DNA of 48,501 nt from Alteromonas lipotrueiana (GTDB lineage Bacteria; Pseudomonadota; Gammaproteobacteria; Enterobacterales; Alteromonadaceae), in contig NZ_JAESDK010000026.1 of assembly GCF_019249245.1 (NCBI RefSeq), positions 1 to 48,501 of the forward strand. The letters run 5' to 3'. Position 1 is the stretch's first letter. Every line of letters begins with the position of its first letter. Below the pieces are notes generated by a model, which was not told where the DNA came from, did not search any database, and saw only the letters and a list, made by a program, of their open reading frames with translations. The position numbers were made by a program, and so were the translations under genes. Shown here piece by piece: positions 1-10,239 of this stretch.

Positions 1-69
1 TAAGGTACCCATGAATTCATACTCGTGCTTTTAGGTACAGCTCTTTAAAACCTTCTCGGAATAAGGTGG

Positions 70-690
70 GTGTCCAGGGGCCGCTCAGAGAACATCTTAA
101 CCGAGTGTGTGGTGTCCAATCAGAGTCTGTATTTTGCGTTCTCCAAGGGGGAGCGTGTTCGCTTTACCAAGAACGATTACAAGCGTGATTTCACCAACGG
201 TGAGCAAGGCACCATTACTCAAGTGTTACAACAAGATGATGATATCCGCTTTACCGTCAAGCTCGATTCAGGTCGTACCGTCAGCTTTTACCAGTCGGAT
301 TACTCCGATGAACAAGGCAGATTGCAACTGGTACAGGCCTATGCCTGTACGGTGTACTCAAGCCAAGGGGCGACCGTCGACGGCGATACCTTTGTGCTGT
401 ACACCACCGCCATGGATAGAGCCGCGTCATACGTGGCCGGAAGCCGTCATAAAGACCAATGCCATTGGTTTGTGAACGGCCAAGAGCTGGATGCCCAAAG
501 TGGTCAAGCCGATAAAGGCCAAACGCCCGATATGGCCACACGCCTGAAAACCTTAGCTCGCTGCATGAGCATCAATAAACACAAGGCCATGGCCAGTGAG
601 TACATTGCGGAACAGAAGGCCGAGCAAGAGACTCAACAGGAAGCAAGTAAACAGGCTGAGCTGTCTAACGATAACGAGCTGGCTGCCTAG
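70..690 (+). pseudogene. C-terminal remnant of a MobF-type (TraI/TrwC-like) relaxase-helicase
   Basis: The 206-residue frame matches only the tail of a conjugative relaxase/helicase. A beta-barrel-like segment (KGERVRFTKNDYKRDF, residues about 26-41) is followed by the UvrD/RecD-type C-terminal helicase motif with YSSQGATVDGD (about 96-106) and a YVAGSRHKD-like stretch near residue 120-128. Full family members exceed 900 residues and begin with a tyrosine relaxase domain followed by Walker motifs, none of which is present. The same frame has a stop at 46-48, so the gene does not simply continue off the left edge. The first possible start, GTG at 70, lies in a ggtgggtgtcc sequence where similarity is lost, which suggests breakage by a rearrangement or insertion. 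The glutamine-rich tail is intact. It is probably non-functional and marks past conjugative DNA. Confidence 0.7.
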
Positions 691-704
691 CCCCAGAAAC
701 AACA

Positions 705-724
705 AAGCCCACGTGTGTGGGCTT
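705..724. terminator. Bidirectional hairpin between relaxase remnant and immunity-like gene
   Basis: AAGCCCAC and GTGGGCTT form an 8-bp perfect stem around a GTGT loop. It sits between two convergent coding ends (690 plus strand, 742 minus strand). T-rich sequence follows it in both directions, more clearly on the minus strand (TTTGTTGTTT), which fits a shared rho-independent terminator. Confidence 0.6.
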
Positions 725-741
725 ACCCTTTATATGTCAAA

Positions 742-1257
742 TTAAAACAAAATTGCCAACGGCTCCGTGATGATATTACTAAACCAAGCAAACTCTTTAA
801 AATGCGTGATAATCCAAGCAAACATTGAAATTAGGCTTATACCACTAATGAGTGCGCCAATAGTCGCAATCCCCTTAAGAAAAGGACTCAGTTCACCATT
901 GGATGGAATGAAAAAAGTCGTATACCAATAAATTGTGTATCCGACAAACCATAGCAAGAAGAAACCAACATCCAGAGTGATCTGATATGACTGCCCGAAA
1001 GCTACGAATATATACGCTCCAGAAAGTAGCATTCGATAGAAGGCAAAGTAATAATTGCTGTTAAACTCCACCAAGTTTTCTGCGTCAAAAAAAGTCTTTC
1101 CAGACGGTTCTTCTTTAGCAATAATCCTTGAAAGAATCACTGCACTAAAAACAAATAACCCTGACCAAAGTGGCTCAATTAGCACCAAGCCCAGCAAGAA
1201 AAACATTGCTATGATTGCAATGTTTTTCCATTTATATTCCTCACCAAAAATAAACAT
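742..1257 (-). CDS. Small polytopic membrane protein, probable immunity protein for the upstream Rhs-like toxin
   Basis: The 171-residue protein has about five hydrophobic segments (roughly residues 12-30, 31-46, 69-91, 93-117 and 129-153) and no recognised domain. It starts 6 nt after the stop of the 2918-aa SpvB/Rhs gene on the same strand, so the two are almost certainly co-transcribed and translationally coupled. In polymorphic toxin systems the gene immediately 3' of the toxin usually encodes the cognate immunity protein. A membrane immunity protein usually pairs with a toxin acting at the inner membrane or in the periplasm. The immunity role is inferred from position only; a general membrane protein is the alternative. 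Confidence 0.55.
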   Translation of the reverse strand: MFIFGEEYKWKNIAIIAMFFLLGLVLIEPLWSGLFVFSAVILSRIIAKEEPSGKTFFDAENLVEFNSNYYFAFYRMLLSGAYIFVAFGQSYQITLDVGFFLLWFVGYTIYWYTTFFIPSNGELSPFLKGIATIGALISGISLISMFAWIITHFKEFAWFSNIITEPLAILF

Positions 1258-1263
1258 ATTTTA

Positions 1264-4200
1264 TCAATCTACTCCTGAAGCATTCATTCTGTCCAAAAAG
1301 CGCCGTGGATGAATAATATGCTCACCAGCAGGTGCGTATTTACTTGGGCCGGGCTTTGGTAAAGTGTAAGGTGACTTAGGCTTTAACAAGTCATCCAATG
1401 CACTTCCTGAACCACATAAATTTAACGCTATTCCCACACAAGCATCTTTCTGGGCTTTAGGTAGCTCTGCAAATTTACGAAATGGTTTGAATGTAAAATT
1501 AGCAGCGTCTCTAGTAAGCTGTGATGCTTGCCTCATTACGGCACTGTTACGCATGTAACTTTCCGCACTTTTGACTAAGCCAAATGTCCCGGTCGCCATG
1601 AAGCCGGGAGCCATTATTGACTTAGCGAGAATGACCTTGTCCCAACCTATGCTAAACGCGTCAGATAGCTCATTCACATAGTCGTTGTATCGATCACCGA
1701 GGATATCGCGCAGTTCATTGTCATGAAGAGAGCCGGACAAGTTGGCAATTGCTCCTCCGTAAGTATCTGCATCAAACAGCATTTCACGAAGAGGCTTCTC
1801 ATTAATTTGGAAATCGCCATCACGAGCCTTCCCATCACCAGCAGGAGTACCAACAGAAGCTTTACTTGTGCTTGCTTGTGACATCAGGTCAACAGTATTG
1901 CCATTTTTCATGGTGGCAGACATGCCCGTGATCTGAGCACCATTACCCAACTTACTGGCAGCAAAATCTGCCACATGCCCAGCAAAGTTACTGTGTTTAC
2001 TGTTCATTGATTTTGTGGAAACTTCTCCTGTATCGGTGTTCGTCACCTCAACATCAACACAAGATTTAATTCGCGTACCCGTTTCAGCCGCGCAGTAACC
2101 TGTAGGATCTGTCCCCGCCAACGGATTATTCATAATATACGAATACGGATTCACACTTTGGGTATTGGTTGGTGCTTGTATAAACGGATCAACACTCATA
2201 AACCGCCCAAGGTTATAATCGTACACCCGCCCGTTCATATGAATCAGTTCTACTTCATCCAGATGTTCATGGTCGGTGAAGCCTTTGCGGGTAGCCTGGG
2301 CAATATCGGTCATATTATTTGATAACCGCGCTCTCATTCCCATACTGCTGATCAGACTGCCATCACCCATCTTCGGCTTACCAAATGGGTCAAAACTTCT
2401 GAATGCTACAATTTTACCGTTGTGATCGGTAAAGGTGACGGCACTACCCAAACGATCTCTGTGGGTAAAAGTAATACTGTAATTACTTTCACTTTCTTCT
2501 AGTATCGCGATATCGCTTATATAGCTTCGCTCAGTTACTTTGTTATCAGCATGCTCTACTTCAAACAGTTTGTTTATGTAATAGGTTGTGGTGGTTTTAC
2601 CGTTAACATTGCGCACTTGCTTGTATCGCATTAGATCGCTACCGTAAAACAAAGCAACACTGCTGCCCAGGCGATTTATTGCGGTAGGTTTATTAAACGT
2701 ATTGTACGTTATTTCCTGAATATTATTTCGATGGGTTTGATTGCCTTTATTATCATAGCCAAACTCGACGGTACCCCTACTTGCAAGTTCAACGCTGCTG
2801 ACTCGATTGGTATTACTAACGTATTGATATGCATCAGCAGAGTCTAAAGAGTAGTCCGTTTTTCTGGTAAAGTTACCTACCGCATCGTAGCTATAATTAA
2901 TACTATGCGCAAAACTCATACCACTGGTTGAAGACTGCGTTAGACGATGAAGACCGTCATATTCGAAAGATTCTTCAAATCCTGTTTTAATATTGTTGAA
3001 TTCCGTGAGGTTACCGTAACTGTCATAGCCTAAATAGTCTAAATATTGTATATCACCATTATTTACCTGACTCATAAGCATCTGGCCGGTTCGGCTCGAA
3101 AAGTTATGCTGACCTGTCAGGACACTATCTGTATTTAGTTCCGAGTTGATATTTCCCCAGGCATCTTGACTTGTTATTTCACGATATATATACCCACTCT
3201 CAGCATTTTTTTCATGTGTAAGATAGCCACGCTCGTTATAGCTATACTCTATCGTTAAGTCATTAGGATACTCGAGAGATTTTGGGCGACCATAATTTGA
3301 ATCATAACTCGTAGTAAACGTATAGTCTTCATCATCTAAAGTCGTCGTAACTACAGTCGGGCGGGCTGAACTGTCGTATAAATAACTCTTGCTTGTCGCT
3401 CCGAAACTTTCATTTGATAGTAATCCCGTAGCCGAATTAAAAGTAAAATTGGCTATACCTTCGGAGCTTATGCGTCTATAAACACGACCTAAACTGTCCA
3501 TGTCATACCGAATAGCCATTTGATTAGCATCAACTTCTTTTTCGACCTCTCCGAAGTCATTATACTCAAATGTAGTTAAGCCTTGATTGGGGTCTTTCAC
3601 CCAAAGCTTGTTACCTAATCCATTGTAATTTGCATAGATACTGTTGTTGTTAGCATCTTTAATAACTATTGGATTACCCGCTCCGTCATAGGCATACGAT
3701 GTTCTACCTGAGTCGTTGTCAATGGTCGACATAAGTAAACCCTTCGCATTGTAGCTTCTGGATAAACTTAGATTGTTACCGCTTGATGCTTCAGTTGTTA
3801 TTGAAGTTGTATTGTTACTATATGTATACCTTGTAGTTAGGTTATTTTCTTTATGTGTTGCTAGTGATGTCTTCTTTCCAGGCCTATCGAGTACATCGTA
3901 ATCTTCAAACTCTATGAAAGCTGATGTGTCAACGTAAGGAACTGACTTTTTGTATACCCGACCAAGTGAATCAAAATGTACTTCCGTACTTACATAGCCG
4001 CTATCAAAATGCTGTGTGCGGGTTTTGGTTGTTCTTCCAAAAATATCCTGATAAATAACTGATTGAGGGTTTCCGACTTGAGAGGTAACAATTTTTGATA
4101 CGCTATGATTTTCTAGTGCTTCACTATCATTATCAGTTGTGAGATAGCGAAAATATTTTGTTGGATATCCAGTAACAGTGATATCCGAAGGCCGTCCGAA

Positions 4201-7200
4201 AGCATCATAGTTAGTGCTTGTACCTACCCCCGTGGGGGCAGTAATACGTACAGGCATACCGTTGTGTGGGTTGGTCTGCGTAACAGTTTCTAGTCCATGA
4301 CTATTCGTTTCATATACAAAGTAACCGTCTTCAGCCTCGTTTTCACCGTCTTTGGTATATGTGTAACTCGTTATACGAGTTTGTAGCGAAATATTATCAG
4401 CCTTGCCTGAGGCTATACCGCCGCCTTGTTCCACAGCTATGGGGTTTCCGTATCGATTATAATCTGTTTTTATACTACGGCATGTATTAAGAGAAACATC
4501 GTTGCATTCACTAAAGAGTGATTCATCAACACCATCAGATATTGTTACTCTATCAGGTTTCCTGAAATCTAAATTCCAACGGTCTACATAAGTAGTAATA
4601 CTTTGCGTGGTATTTGTTTGGTCATCGTGAGAAGGAACACTCGAATTTTCATAAGTTACGTATTTTGTCACTGTAGCTTTTGTTCTTTTGTTCGGCCAGG
4701 CATCTGACGCTTCGAAATGTTGTAGTTCAGTAGTTCTGTATTGACCGAAACTATCCTTCAATACGGTATTCCGCTCGATGGCATTACCGTACCTATCGAT
4801 ATCGGAATTTTTTACCGTTATTTCTTTTCTACTTGTATATTCACCTGGGCTATCGGAACATTCTGTGGCCGCTAAATCACAATTGATTATGACACTTTGT
4901 TTATTAAACAACATAAACAGGCCAAAATATTCAAATTCATCGAAGTGACTTTGGTTATAATCGTAGTCGTTAGCAACGATTGAAAAAGGCACCTCGCTTG
5001 TACCGTCAAAACTCTTTTCTGTTTCAACTAAACTGCTAAATGGGAACTTCTGCAAGAAGGTAACTTCGGCTCTTGTATCTCGTTCAACATCCATGGTGGT
5101 AATGCTTCGGAACCCGCGGAAACCTCTTCCTTGTGTATTATACATTGCACCTTTGTACTGGTATTCTGTTCTGTTCTCCCCACCGATTCCATCACTTTTA
5201 TTCATACTAGCAACTACATACATACTTGAAGTAAAATGAAAATGCTCCTGATCGACTACGTCTTCATAATCTACTTCATATAGATTGTTAATTTGGTCGC
5301 TAGAAAGTGGAAGATATTGCCACGAATAGGAGGAGCCATAGTTAGTTTCAGCAGAAATTAGCATATCAATAGGATGATAATCGCTTTTTGCCGGACTTTC
5401 CGATGGGGCATCGCCATAGTTGCGGTTGAAATAAACCTTGTCTACTGACAAACCTTGCATGATACCTTCTGCGGTATCACTTCTTACGCTACAACCATTC
5501 AACGTACAGCCATATCCAAAAACTAAGTCAGGCAATCCCTTACCTAAGGCATCAACGACCATAGAGTTACCGGCTGAGGCAACGAGATCAGTAGGTATTA
5601 TTGTTCCAGTTATTTCGCCTGAAAGGTTTTCATTGAATTTAATTGCAACATACTTATAGATATTGTTGTCCCAATTAGTAGGGGTTGCGGTATCTGTTAC
5701 AGTATTATTTACGTTTGTAGTATGAGTTTGGCGTATATCTGACCCGCATCGGGTAACAGGAACATACCTTGAACCGCCATGATATTCTCGGAACGTTTGG
5801 CATGCTGAAACTAAAATATCGTTTTCGCTGCTACTAGGCATAATCAATTCTATTCGGCCATCAGAGTCAATATCCATTTGTTTAATGGCATCACCGAAGT
5901 ATGGAGTGTCTATATAATCAATTTCATATGGATTGCCTGTAGGCACTGGTACAGTTCGAACGGGTAGCCTGACACCTGTATTTACGGGGTCAGAAAAGCT
6001 ACCATCTCCAAGATTTAATTTTAGCTGTAAAGAACGGGCTGACCCTCCCAAAAAACCTAACCAATCTGGAAGACCATCGCCATTAATATCAGCAATAATA
6101 GAAAACGGGTCGACCGTGGTGTCTAGCCCGTGTTGAAAATTCATGTTGTGTTCAGTGAAGCCCACACTTCCATTATTTTGTACGTTTGTAAGCAAGAGTA
6201 ATTTTGTTGCAGGACTAAACCGATATAGTCTTGTTTGGCTAATCATTAAATCTGGCAAACCATCAGCATTCATATCACCAACATATTGAACAGATTGATT
6301 CGACAATATATTAGCCAGCTTGTTTTTTTCCGAATATGGGTTATTTGAGTTCTTTGTGTGGAGATAAAGCATCAGCCCACCGGCGTAGCTTTGGGTTGAG
6401 CTTCTGAAGATCGCCTCGTATATCACTATATCTGGCCAGCCATCGCCATTGTAATCATTGATATCGACTAGCTCATATCGCTTACTGTTTTGAGTTTGGA
6501 GCTCTGCCGCTGTTGTTATCCAGTTTGAAGTACCGTTTGGATTTGAGTAAGAAATTTCTAACTTCTCATTTCTGACACGCCAACTGTCAGTGCGCCCATC
6601 CAAATTAAAGTCTCCACTAAGGCAACTAATACTACGGGTAATCCTATTTCTTTTGCATGTTTGTAAAGTATAGGGGTTAACGCCTTCACTATCTCCTTCG
6701 GCATTAACGAAATATGTAGGCCAGTCGCGAGAACCATTTCCATCCATATCACCTTGAGGTGCAAGCTTTGCTATGTCTGGTAGATAAGTACTTACTGGTA
6801 GTAGTTCGTTTCCTTGATTAGTAGCCAGCACCTCTACTTGATAGTGATTTCGACTCTGACTCCAAGCGAAAGTTATAGGCTCTCGACATAATTCAACTGC
6901 ACACTCTGTAACTTCAGTTAACAAAGTTCTTCCGCTTGCCTGACTTACCCTGTAAGTCAGCAAATACTCTCTGACAACTTCGGTTTCATATTTGGTTTGA
7001 ATAGAGTGAAGTCGCTTAGTTCTTTGTATTTTTCCTCCGGCTATATATGATGTAGAACCCTTAGAGTTGTTTTCATAAATGAAGTAAACCGACCGGTTTC
7101 CGTTTCCAGTGCTATCTCCTGTATAGGCAATACTATCAAGCAGTAACTCTCCTTCCCCGTGCTCAGAAAAACTATAATTTATTGTATTATTGCCGCTGAA

Positions 7201-10020
7201 ATCTTCTTGACTTTCTAAAAGCCAACTCAATGTTGTTTGAGAGCCTCCAGGAATTAACTTTGACTGAATCGACTCTCCATAAACTTCTTTAGTTCCGTTA
7301 GGGTAGATTACTTCAAAATATGCACTTTCACCTATATCACCATCTAACTGCCTTACAGTGGTCCAGTTGTCGATTTCATAGCGATATTCTGCTCCTATAC
7401 GACCGTATTCTCCAGATACCACCATTAGCCTTTGTCCATTTAAACAAAGCTTGTCATCTATATCGCCATGAATTCCGTCTGTATAGCCATCTTGCGCTAA
7501 TGTAGAATTACACCTGCTAATCTGCGAGAAAGCATTTAGGCCCCAACCAACGCCCACGACCCCGTCTCCATTACGACTGCTATAACTTAATGATATAGCA
7601 GGTTGCATGTTTGACCGTCCTGGTACGACTTTTATCGGGATATTATAGCTTGATGCCCCTCCGTTCACACCGCTATTAGAGATAGAGGTACCATAGAAAT
7701 TAGATTCACCTGGTACTGACGAATTATATTGTGAACTTTGTACCTGCCCACCTTTCTCGTTCCAGCGTTTGACCGATGGCAGTTCACTGTTAACTGTGAG
7801 CGGGAAAACATAAATCTCACTATCTGTAATACCATCGGTCACTTTTACATTGATATTTAAAATACCTGCAAAACCTGACTTTGGAGTGACTCGGTTGTTA
7901 TCTACGCTATAGTTATCGCCTGCTAGAACAGTCACCGCGAAACTGCTGTGATCAGGATCAGATATCATAAGGTCTGATCCTGTGATTGTAGTGGTGGTAT
8001 TTTGATTTATAGATTTTGGAATATGATTTAGGATGGATGGTTTGTCATTAACGCTATCTACTGCAAGACGAAAAGACTTCGTAGTTGATTTTTCGTTATC
8101 TGAAACAACGACAGAAATAGTCGCACTTCCATGCTGATTAGCGGCAGGAATCACCTTTATAGTACGGTTTTCACCGCTTCCTCGCAAAATTATATTGTCC
8201 TTCGGAATCAAATTAGAATTATCTGATGAGGCTGAAAACTCTAATGAGTTGGCAGGGGTTTCCACATCCCCGATTGAAATACTTATGTCACCTGTTTGTG
8301 TGTCTTCGTCTATAGTTTTATCACTGATATTGCTCATGGTTGGAGCATCATTCACCGCTTTTACAGTTAAAGTAAAGGCTCGACTTTGAACGCTGCTACC
8401 ATCTGAAACTGATACATTTATAGTTGCAGTTCCACTCTTATTAGCAGCCGGTTTTAATGTGACTGACCGGTTTGAATTACTCCCCCCAAAAACGATATTG
8501 TTTACGGGTAGCAATGTAGTATTGCTAGATGTTCTCGACAGGGTTAGTGCGTTATTGCCCGTTTCCACATCATTAACAGTAAAATTGATTTTTTTTGATG
8601 TGTCTTCGTTTGTGGTTGTATTGGCTATATTTGAGATAGTAGGTTTGTCGTTGACCGGTCTAACTGTCAATACGAACGTATCGGCCTTTGATGCCTTCCC
8701 ATCAGAAACAGTAACTTTGATTGTTGAGGTACCAAACCGATTAGCTTTCGGTCTCAGGCTCAACGACCGATTAGAGCCACTACCGCCTAGTGCGATATTA
8801 TTCGCAGGTATTAATAGCTCATTGCTAGATGTTCGGGTAACTACCAAAGACGAATTGGAGGTTTCTATATCATTAACAAAGAAATAAATTACTCTAGATG
8901 TATCTTCATTCACAGTATGATTGGGAATGTTTGTGATGGTCGGTGTATCGTTAATAGCTTTGACACTAAGTACAAAAGAATCAGAGCGCGTAGACTTACC
9001 GTCAGAAACAGTTATTGTTACTGTAGAGGTACCTGATTTATTTGATACAGGTTTCATTATTACTGTTCGATTAGACCCAGATCCACCAAAAGAAATGTTA
9101 CCAACAGGCAGTAAAGCTGAGTTGCTTGATGTTCGTGTCAAACTCAATGAGCTATTAGAGGACTCTATATCATTGACAGTAAAGCTGACAGTTTTGGTTA
9201 TATCTTCATTGCTACTTTGATTGGGGATATTTGTAATAGTTGGCTTATCATTAATTGATCTTACCGTTAAAACAAACGAATCAGTGCGAGTGGCCTTACC
9301 ATCGGAAACCGTAATTCTTACGGTAGTAGTGCCATATCTATTAGCTGCCGGCTTCATACGAACCGTGCGATTCGAACCGCTTCCTGCGAACGTAATAGCA
9401 CTAACGGGCAATAGCGTAGAGTTGCTTGAAGTGCGGCTTAGCTTTAATGCTCCATCTGAAGTTTCAATATCTTTAACTTTGAAACTAAGAGTTTTACTTG
9501 AATCTTCGTTAATAACTTGATTTGTAATGTTTGTAATAGTTGGACGGTCATTTATACAACGAACATTCATATTTACTGTGATGGTTTCGTAACGGTAATA
9601 ACCGGTAGGCTGTTCAATATTATTATCTTCGGCGGAGCTGATATCGACCAAAACGTTTTGTGTCGTTTGCTCATGTACAACATCTTTACTTTTGTCAGAA
9701 GACAACGGTGCTTCATAGGAGTAAGGTTGAACACCACCGCCACTTCCATAATACTTCTTCAATGTATAAGTATATCGGTCGGTGCCACAGTAGTTAGGAG
9801 ATGGCTTGTACACTATATCTTCAGCGGACTGTCTGTATGTAATACCATGAGATGGCGAACTGAGTTTGTGGAATACCCAGTTGGTATCCGATGAATAAGC
9901 CCAGATATGATGAGTTGACGCTTTATCTTCATCAACCGTACGATTTACCGCATTTGAGGAACTAGAAAAAAAGGCGAGCAAAATTAGAGTAAGCATAGTA
10001 CCTATGCGATGACCATCCAT
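1264..10020 (-). CDS. Giant secreted SpvB/TcdB-Rhs-type polymorphic toxin-like protein with cadherin-like repeats
   Basis: The 2918-residue protein begins with a signal peptide (hydrophobic core after MLTLILLAFF, likely cleavage after SSNA near residue 24). Next come five tandem repeats of about 100 residues (about 155-660), each containing an NED...F.V.DIE and a TVSDGK-like motif, typical of cadherin/Ig-like adhesive modules, and then a divergent sixth unit. A SpvB-like N-terminal domain follows (about 775-1030, with QPAISLSYSSRNGDG and VGVGWGL). Then come calcium-binding-type FG-GAP/VCBS motifs such as GDMDGNGSRDW and DINGDGLPDW (about 1090-1390), a TcdB-middle-like region, YD/Rhs repeats (about 1900-2500) and the Rhs core signature GRFMSVDP...NPYSYIMNNPLAGTDPTGY ending near 2637. 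The last 275-280 residues are unlike the rest and form the expected variable toxin tip; I do not recognise its activity. An immunity-like gene follows directly. It is probably exported and involved in adhesion, competition or virulence. M9 is an alternative start. Confidence 0.85.
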   Translation of the reverse strand: MDGHRIGTMLTLILLAFFSSSSNAVNRTVDEDKASTHHIWAYSSDTNWVFHKLSSPSHGITYRQSAEDIVYKPSPNYCGTDRYTYTLKKYYGSGGGVQPYSYEAPLSSDKSKDVVHEQTTQNVLVDISSAEDNNIEQPTGYYRYETITVNMNVRCINDRPTITNITNQVINEDSSKTLSFKVKDIETSDGALKLSRTSSNSTLLPVSAITFAGSGSNRTVRMKPAANRYGTTTVRITVSDGKATRTDSFVLTVRSINDKPTITNIPNQSSNEDITKTVSFTVNDIESSNSSLSLTRTSSNSALLPVGNISFGGSGSNRTVIMKPVSNKSGTSTVTITVSDGKSTRSDSFVLSVKAINDTPTITNIPNHTVNEDTSRVIYFFVNDIETSNSSLVVTRTSSNELLIPANNIALGGSGSNRSLSLRPKANRFGTSTIKVTVSDGKASKADTFVLTVRPVNDKPTISNIANTTTNEDTSKKINFTVNDVETGNNALTLSRTSSNTTLLPVNNIVFGGSNSNRSVTLKPAANKSGTATINVSVSDGSSVQSRAFTLTVKAVNDAPTMSNISDKTIDEDTQTGDISISIGDVETPANSLEFSASSDNSNLIPKDNIILRGSGENRTIKVIPAANQHGSATISVVVSDNEKSTTKSFRLAVDSVNDKPSILNHIPKSINQNTTTTITGSDLMISDPDHSSFAVTVLAGDNYSVDNNRVTPKSGFAGILNINVKVTDGITDSEIYVFPLTVNSELPSVKRWNEKGGQVQSSQYNSSVPGESNFYGTSISNSGVNGGASSYNIPIKVVPGRSNMQPAISLSYSSRNGDGVVGVGWGLNAFSQISRCNSTLAQDGYTDGIHGDIDDKLCLNGQRLMVVSGEYGRIGAEYRYEIDNWTTVRQLDGDIGESAYFEVIYPNGTKEVYGESIQSKLIPGGSQTTLSWLLESQEDFSGNNTINYSFSEHGEGELLLDSIAYTGDSTGNGNRSVYFIYENNSKGSTSYIAGGKIQRTKRLHSIQTKYETEVVREYLLTYRVSQASGRTLLTEVTECAVELCREPITFAWSQSRNHYQVEVLATNQGNELLPVSTYLPDIAKLAPQGDMDGNGSRDWPTYFVNAEGDSEGVNPYTLQTCKRNRITRSISCLSGDFNLDGRTDSWRVRNEKLEISYSNPNGTSNWITTAAELQTQNSKRYELVDINDYNGDGWPDIVIYEAIFRSSTQSYAGGLMLYLHTKNSNNPYSEKNKLANILSNQSVQYVGDMNADGLPDLMISQTRLYRFSPATKLLLLTNVQNNGSVGFTEHNMNFQHGLDTTVDPFSIIADINGDGLPDWLGFLGGSARSLQLKLNLGDGSFSDPVNTGVRLPVRTVPVPTGNPYEIDYIDTPYFGDAIKQMDIDSDGRIELIMPSSSENDILVSACQTFREYHGGSRYVPVTRCGSDIRQTHTTNVNNTVTDTATPTNWDNNIYKYVAIKFNENLSGEITGTIIPTDLVASAGNSMVVDALGKGLPDLVFGYGCTLNGCSVRSDTAEGIMQGLSVDKVYFNRNYGDAPSESPAKSDYHPIDMLISAETNYGSSYSWQYLPLSSDQINNLYEVDYEDVVDQEHFHFTSSMYVVASMNKSDGIGGENRTEYQYKGAMYNTQGRGFRGFRSITTMDVERDTRAEVTFLQKFPFSSLVETEKSFDGTSEVPFSIVANDYDYNQSHFDEFEYFGLFMLFNKQSVIINCDLAATECSDSPGEYTSRKEITVKNSDIDRYGNAIERNTVLKDSFGQYRTTELQHFEASDAWPNKRTKATVTKYVTYENSSVPSHDDQTNTTQSITTYVDRWNLDFRKPDRVTISDGVDESLFSECNDVSLNTCRSIKTDYNRYGNPIAVEQGGGIASGKADNISLQTRITSYTYTKDGENEAEDGYFVYETNSHGLETVTQTNPHNGMPVRITAPTGVGTSTNYDAFGRPSDITVTGYPTKYFRYLTTDNDSEALENHSVSKIVTSQVGNPQSVIYQDIFGRTTKTRTQHFDSGYVSTEVHFDSLGRVYKKSVPYVDTSAFIEFEDYDVLDRPGKKTSLATHKENNLTTRYTYSNNTTSITTEASSGNNLSLSRSYNAKGLLMSTIDNDSGRTSYAYDGAGNPIVIKDANNNSIYANYNGLGNKLWVKDPNQGLTTFEYNDFGEVEKEVDANQMAIRYDMDSLGRVYRRISSEGIANFTFNSATGLLSNESFGATSKSYLYDSSARPTVVTTTLDDEDYTFTTSYDSNYGRPKSLEYPNDLTIEYSYNERGYLTHEKNAESGYIYREITSQDAWGNINSELNTDSVLTGQHNFSSRTGQMLMSQVNNGDIQYLDYLGYDSYGNLTEFNNIKTGFEESFEYDGLHRLTQSSTSGMSFAHSINYSYDAVGNFTRKTDYSLDSADAYQYVSNTNRVSSVELASRGTVEFGYDNKGNQTHRNNIQEITYNTFNKPTAINRLGSSVALFYGSDLMRYKQVRNVNGKTTTTYYINKLFEVEHADNKVTERSYISDIAILEESESNYSITFTHRDRLGSAVTFTDHNGKIVAFRSFDPFGKPKMGDGSLISSMGMRARLSNNMTDIAQATRKGFTDHEHLDEVELIHMNGRVYDYNLGRFMSVDPFIQAPTNTQSVNPYSYIMNNPLAGTDPTGYCAAETGTRIKSCVDVEVTNTDTGEVSTKSMNSKHSNFAGHVADFAASKLGNGAQITGMSATMKNGNTVDLMSQASTSKASVGTPAGDGKARDGDFQINEKPLREMLFDADTYGGAIANLSGSLHDNELRDILGDRYNDYVNELSDAFSIGWDKVILAKSIMAPGFMATGTFGLVKSAESYMRNSAVMRQASQLTRDAANFTFKPFRKFAELPKAQKDACVGIALNLCGSGSALDDLLKPKSPYTLPKPGPSKYAPAGEHIIHPRRFLDRMNASGVD
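8030..9545 (-). repeat. Five tandem ~300-bp coding repeats (cadherin-like modules)
   Basis: A recurring block, on the plus strand resembling tttgtaatagttgg...tca, appears near 9530, 9230, 8930, 8630, 8330 and 8030. The period is close to 300 bp (100 codons). The repeats have clearly diverged at the nucleotide level but share motif order, so they are old intragenic duplications encoding adhesive-type modules. Confidence 0.8.
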
Positions 10021-10198
10021 GGCATTTACATTCCATTAATATAAAGTTATTTTTATATTAACACTATTTACTCTACTTCTTATGCAATAACAAGTATATT
10101 TTGAAAAAGATAACGATACTATTTATTAAGTTGAAGAAATCCTCTCCGCTTCTTTCGCTGGAAACTTAACTCAGAGCAATTCGACAACCAAACCGCAC

Positions 10199-10219
10199 AA
10201 TTGCTTCTCGCAATTTTTT
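10199..10219 (+). terminator. Hairpin with T-run in the gap between glycosyltransferase and Rhs gene
   Basis: AATTGC-TTCTC-GCAATT followed by TTTT has the form of a plus-strand terminator. The genes on both sides run on the minus strand, so its orientation does not fit either of them. It may be fortuitous. The rest of 10021-10239 is AT-rich and should hold the promoter of the large Rhs-like gene, but no convincing -35/-10 pair was found. Confidence 0.3.
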
Positions 10220-10239
10220 AATAAAAAACTAGTTGGCCT

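Noticed and set aside
8459..9520. Series of plus-strand frames of about 99 codons at 300-bp intervals
   Set aside because: They are antisense shadows of the tandem cadherin-like coding repeats; their regularity comes from the repeat period.
8030..9545. Regular spacing considered as a possible CRISPR array
   Set aside because: The period is 300 bp, repeats are diverged and lie in a continuous reading frame; no short identical repeats with unique spacers occur anywhere in the window.
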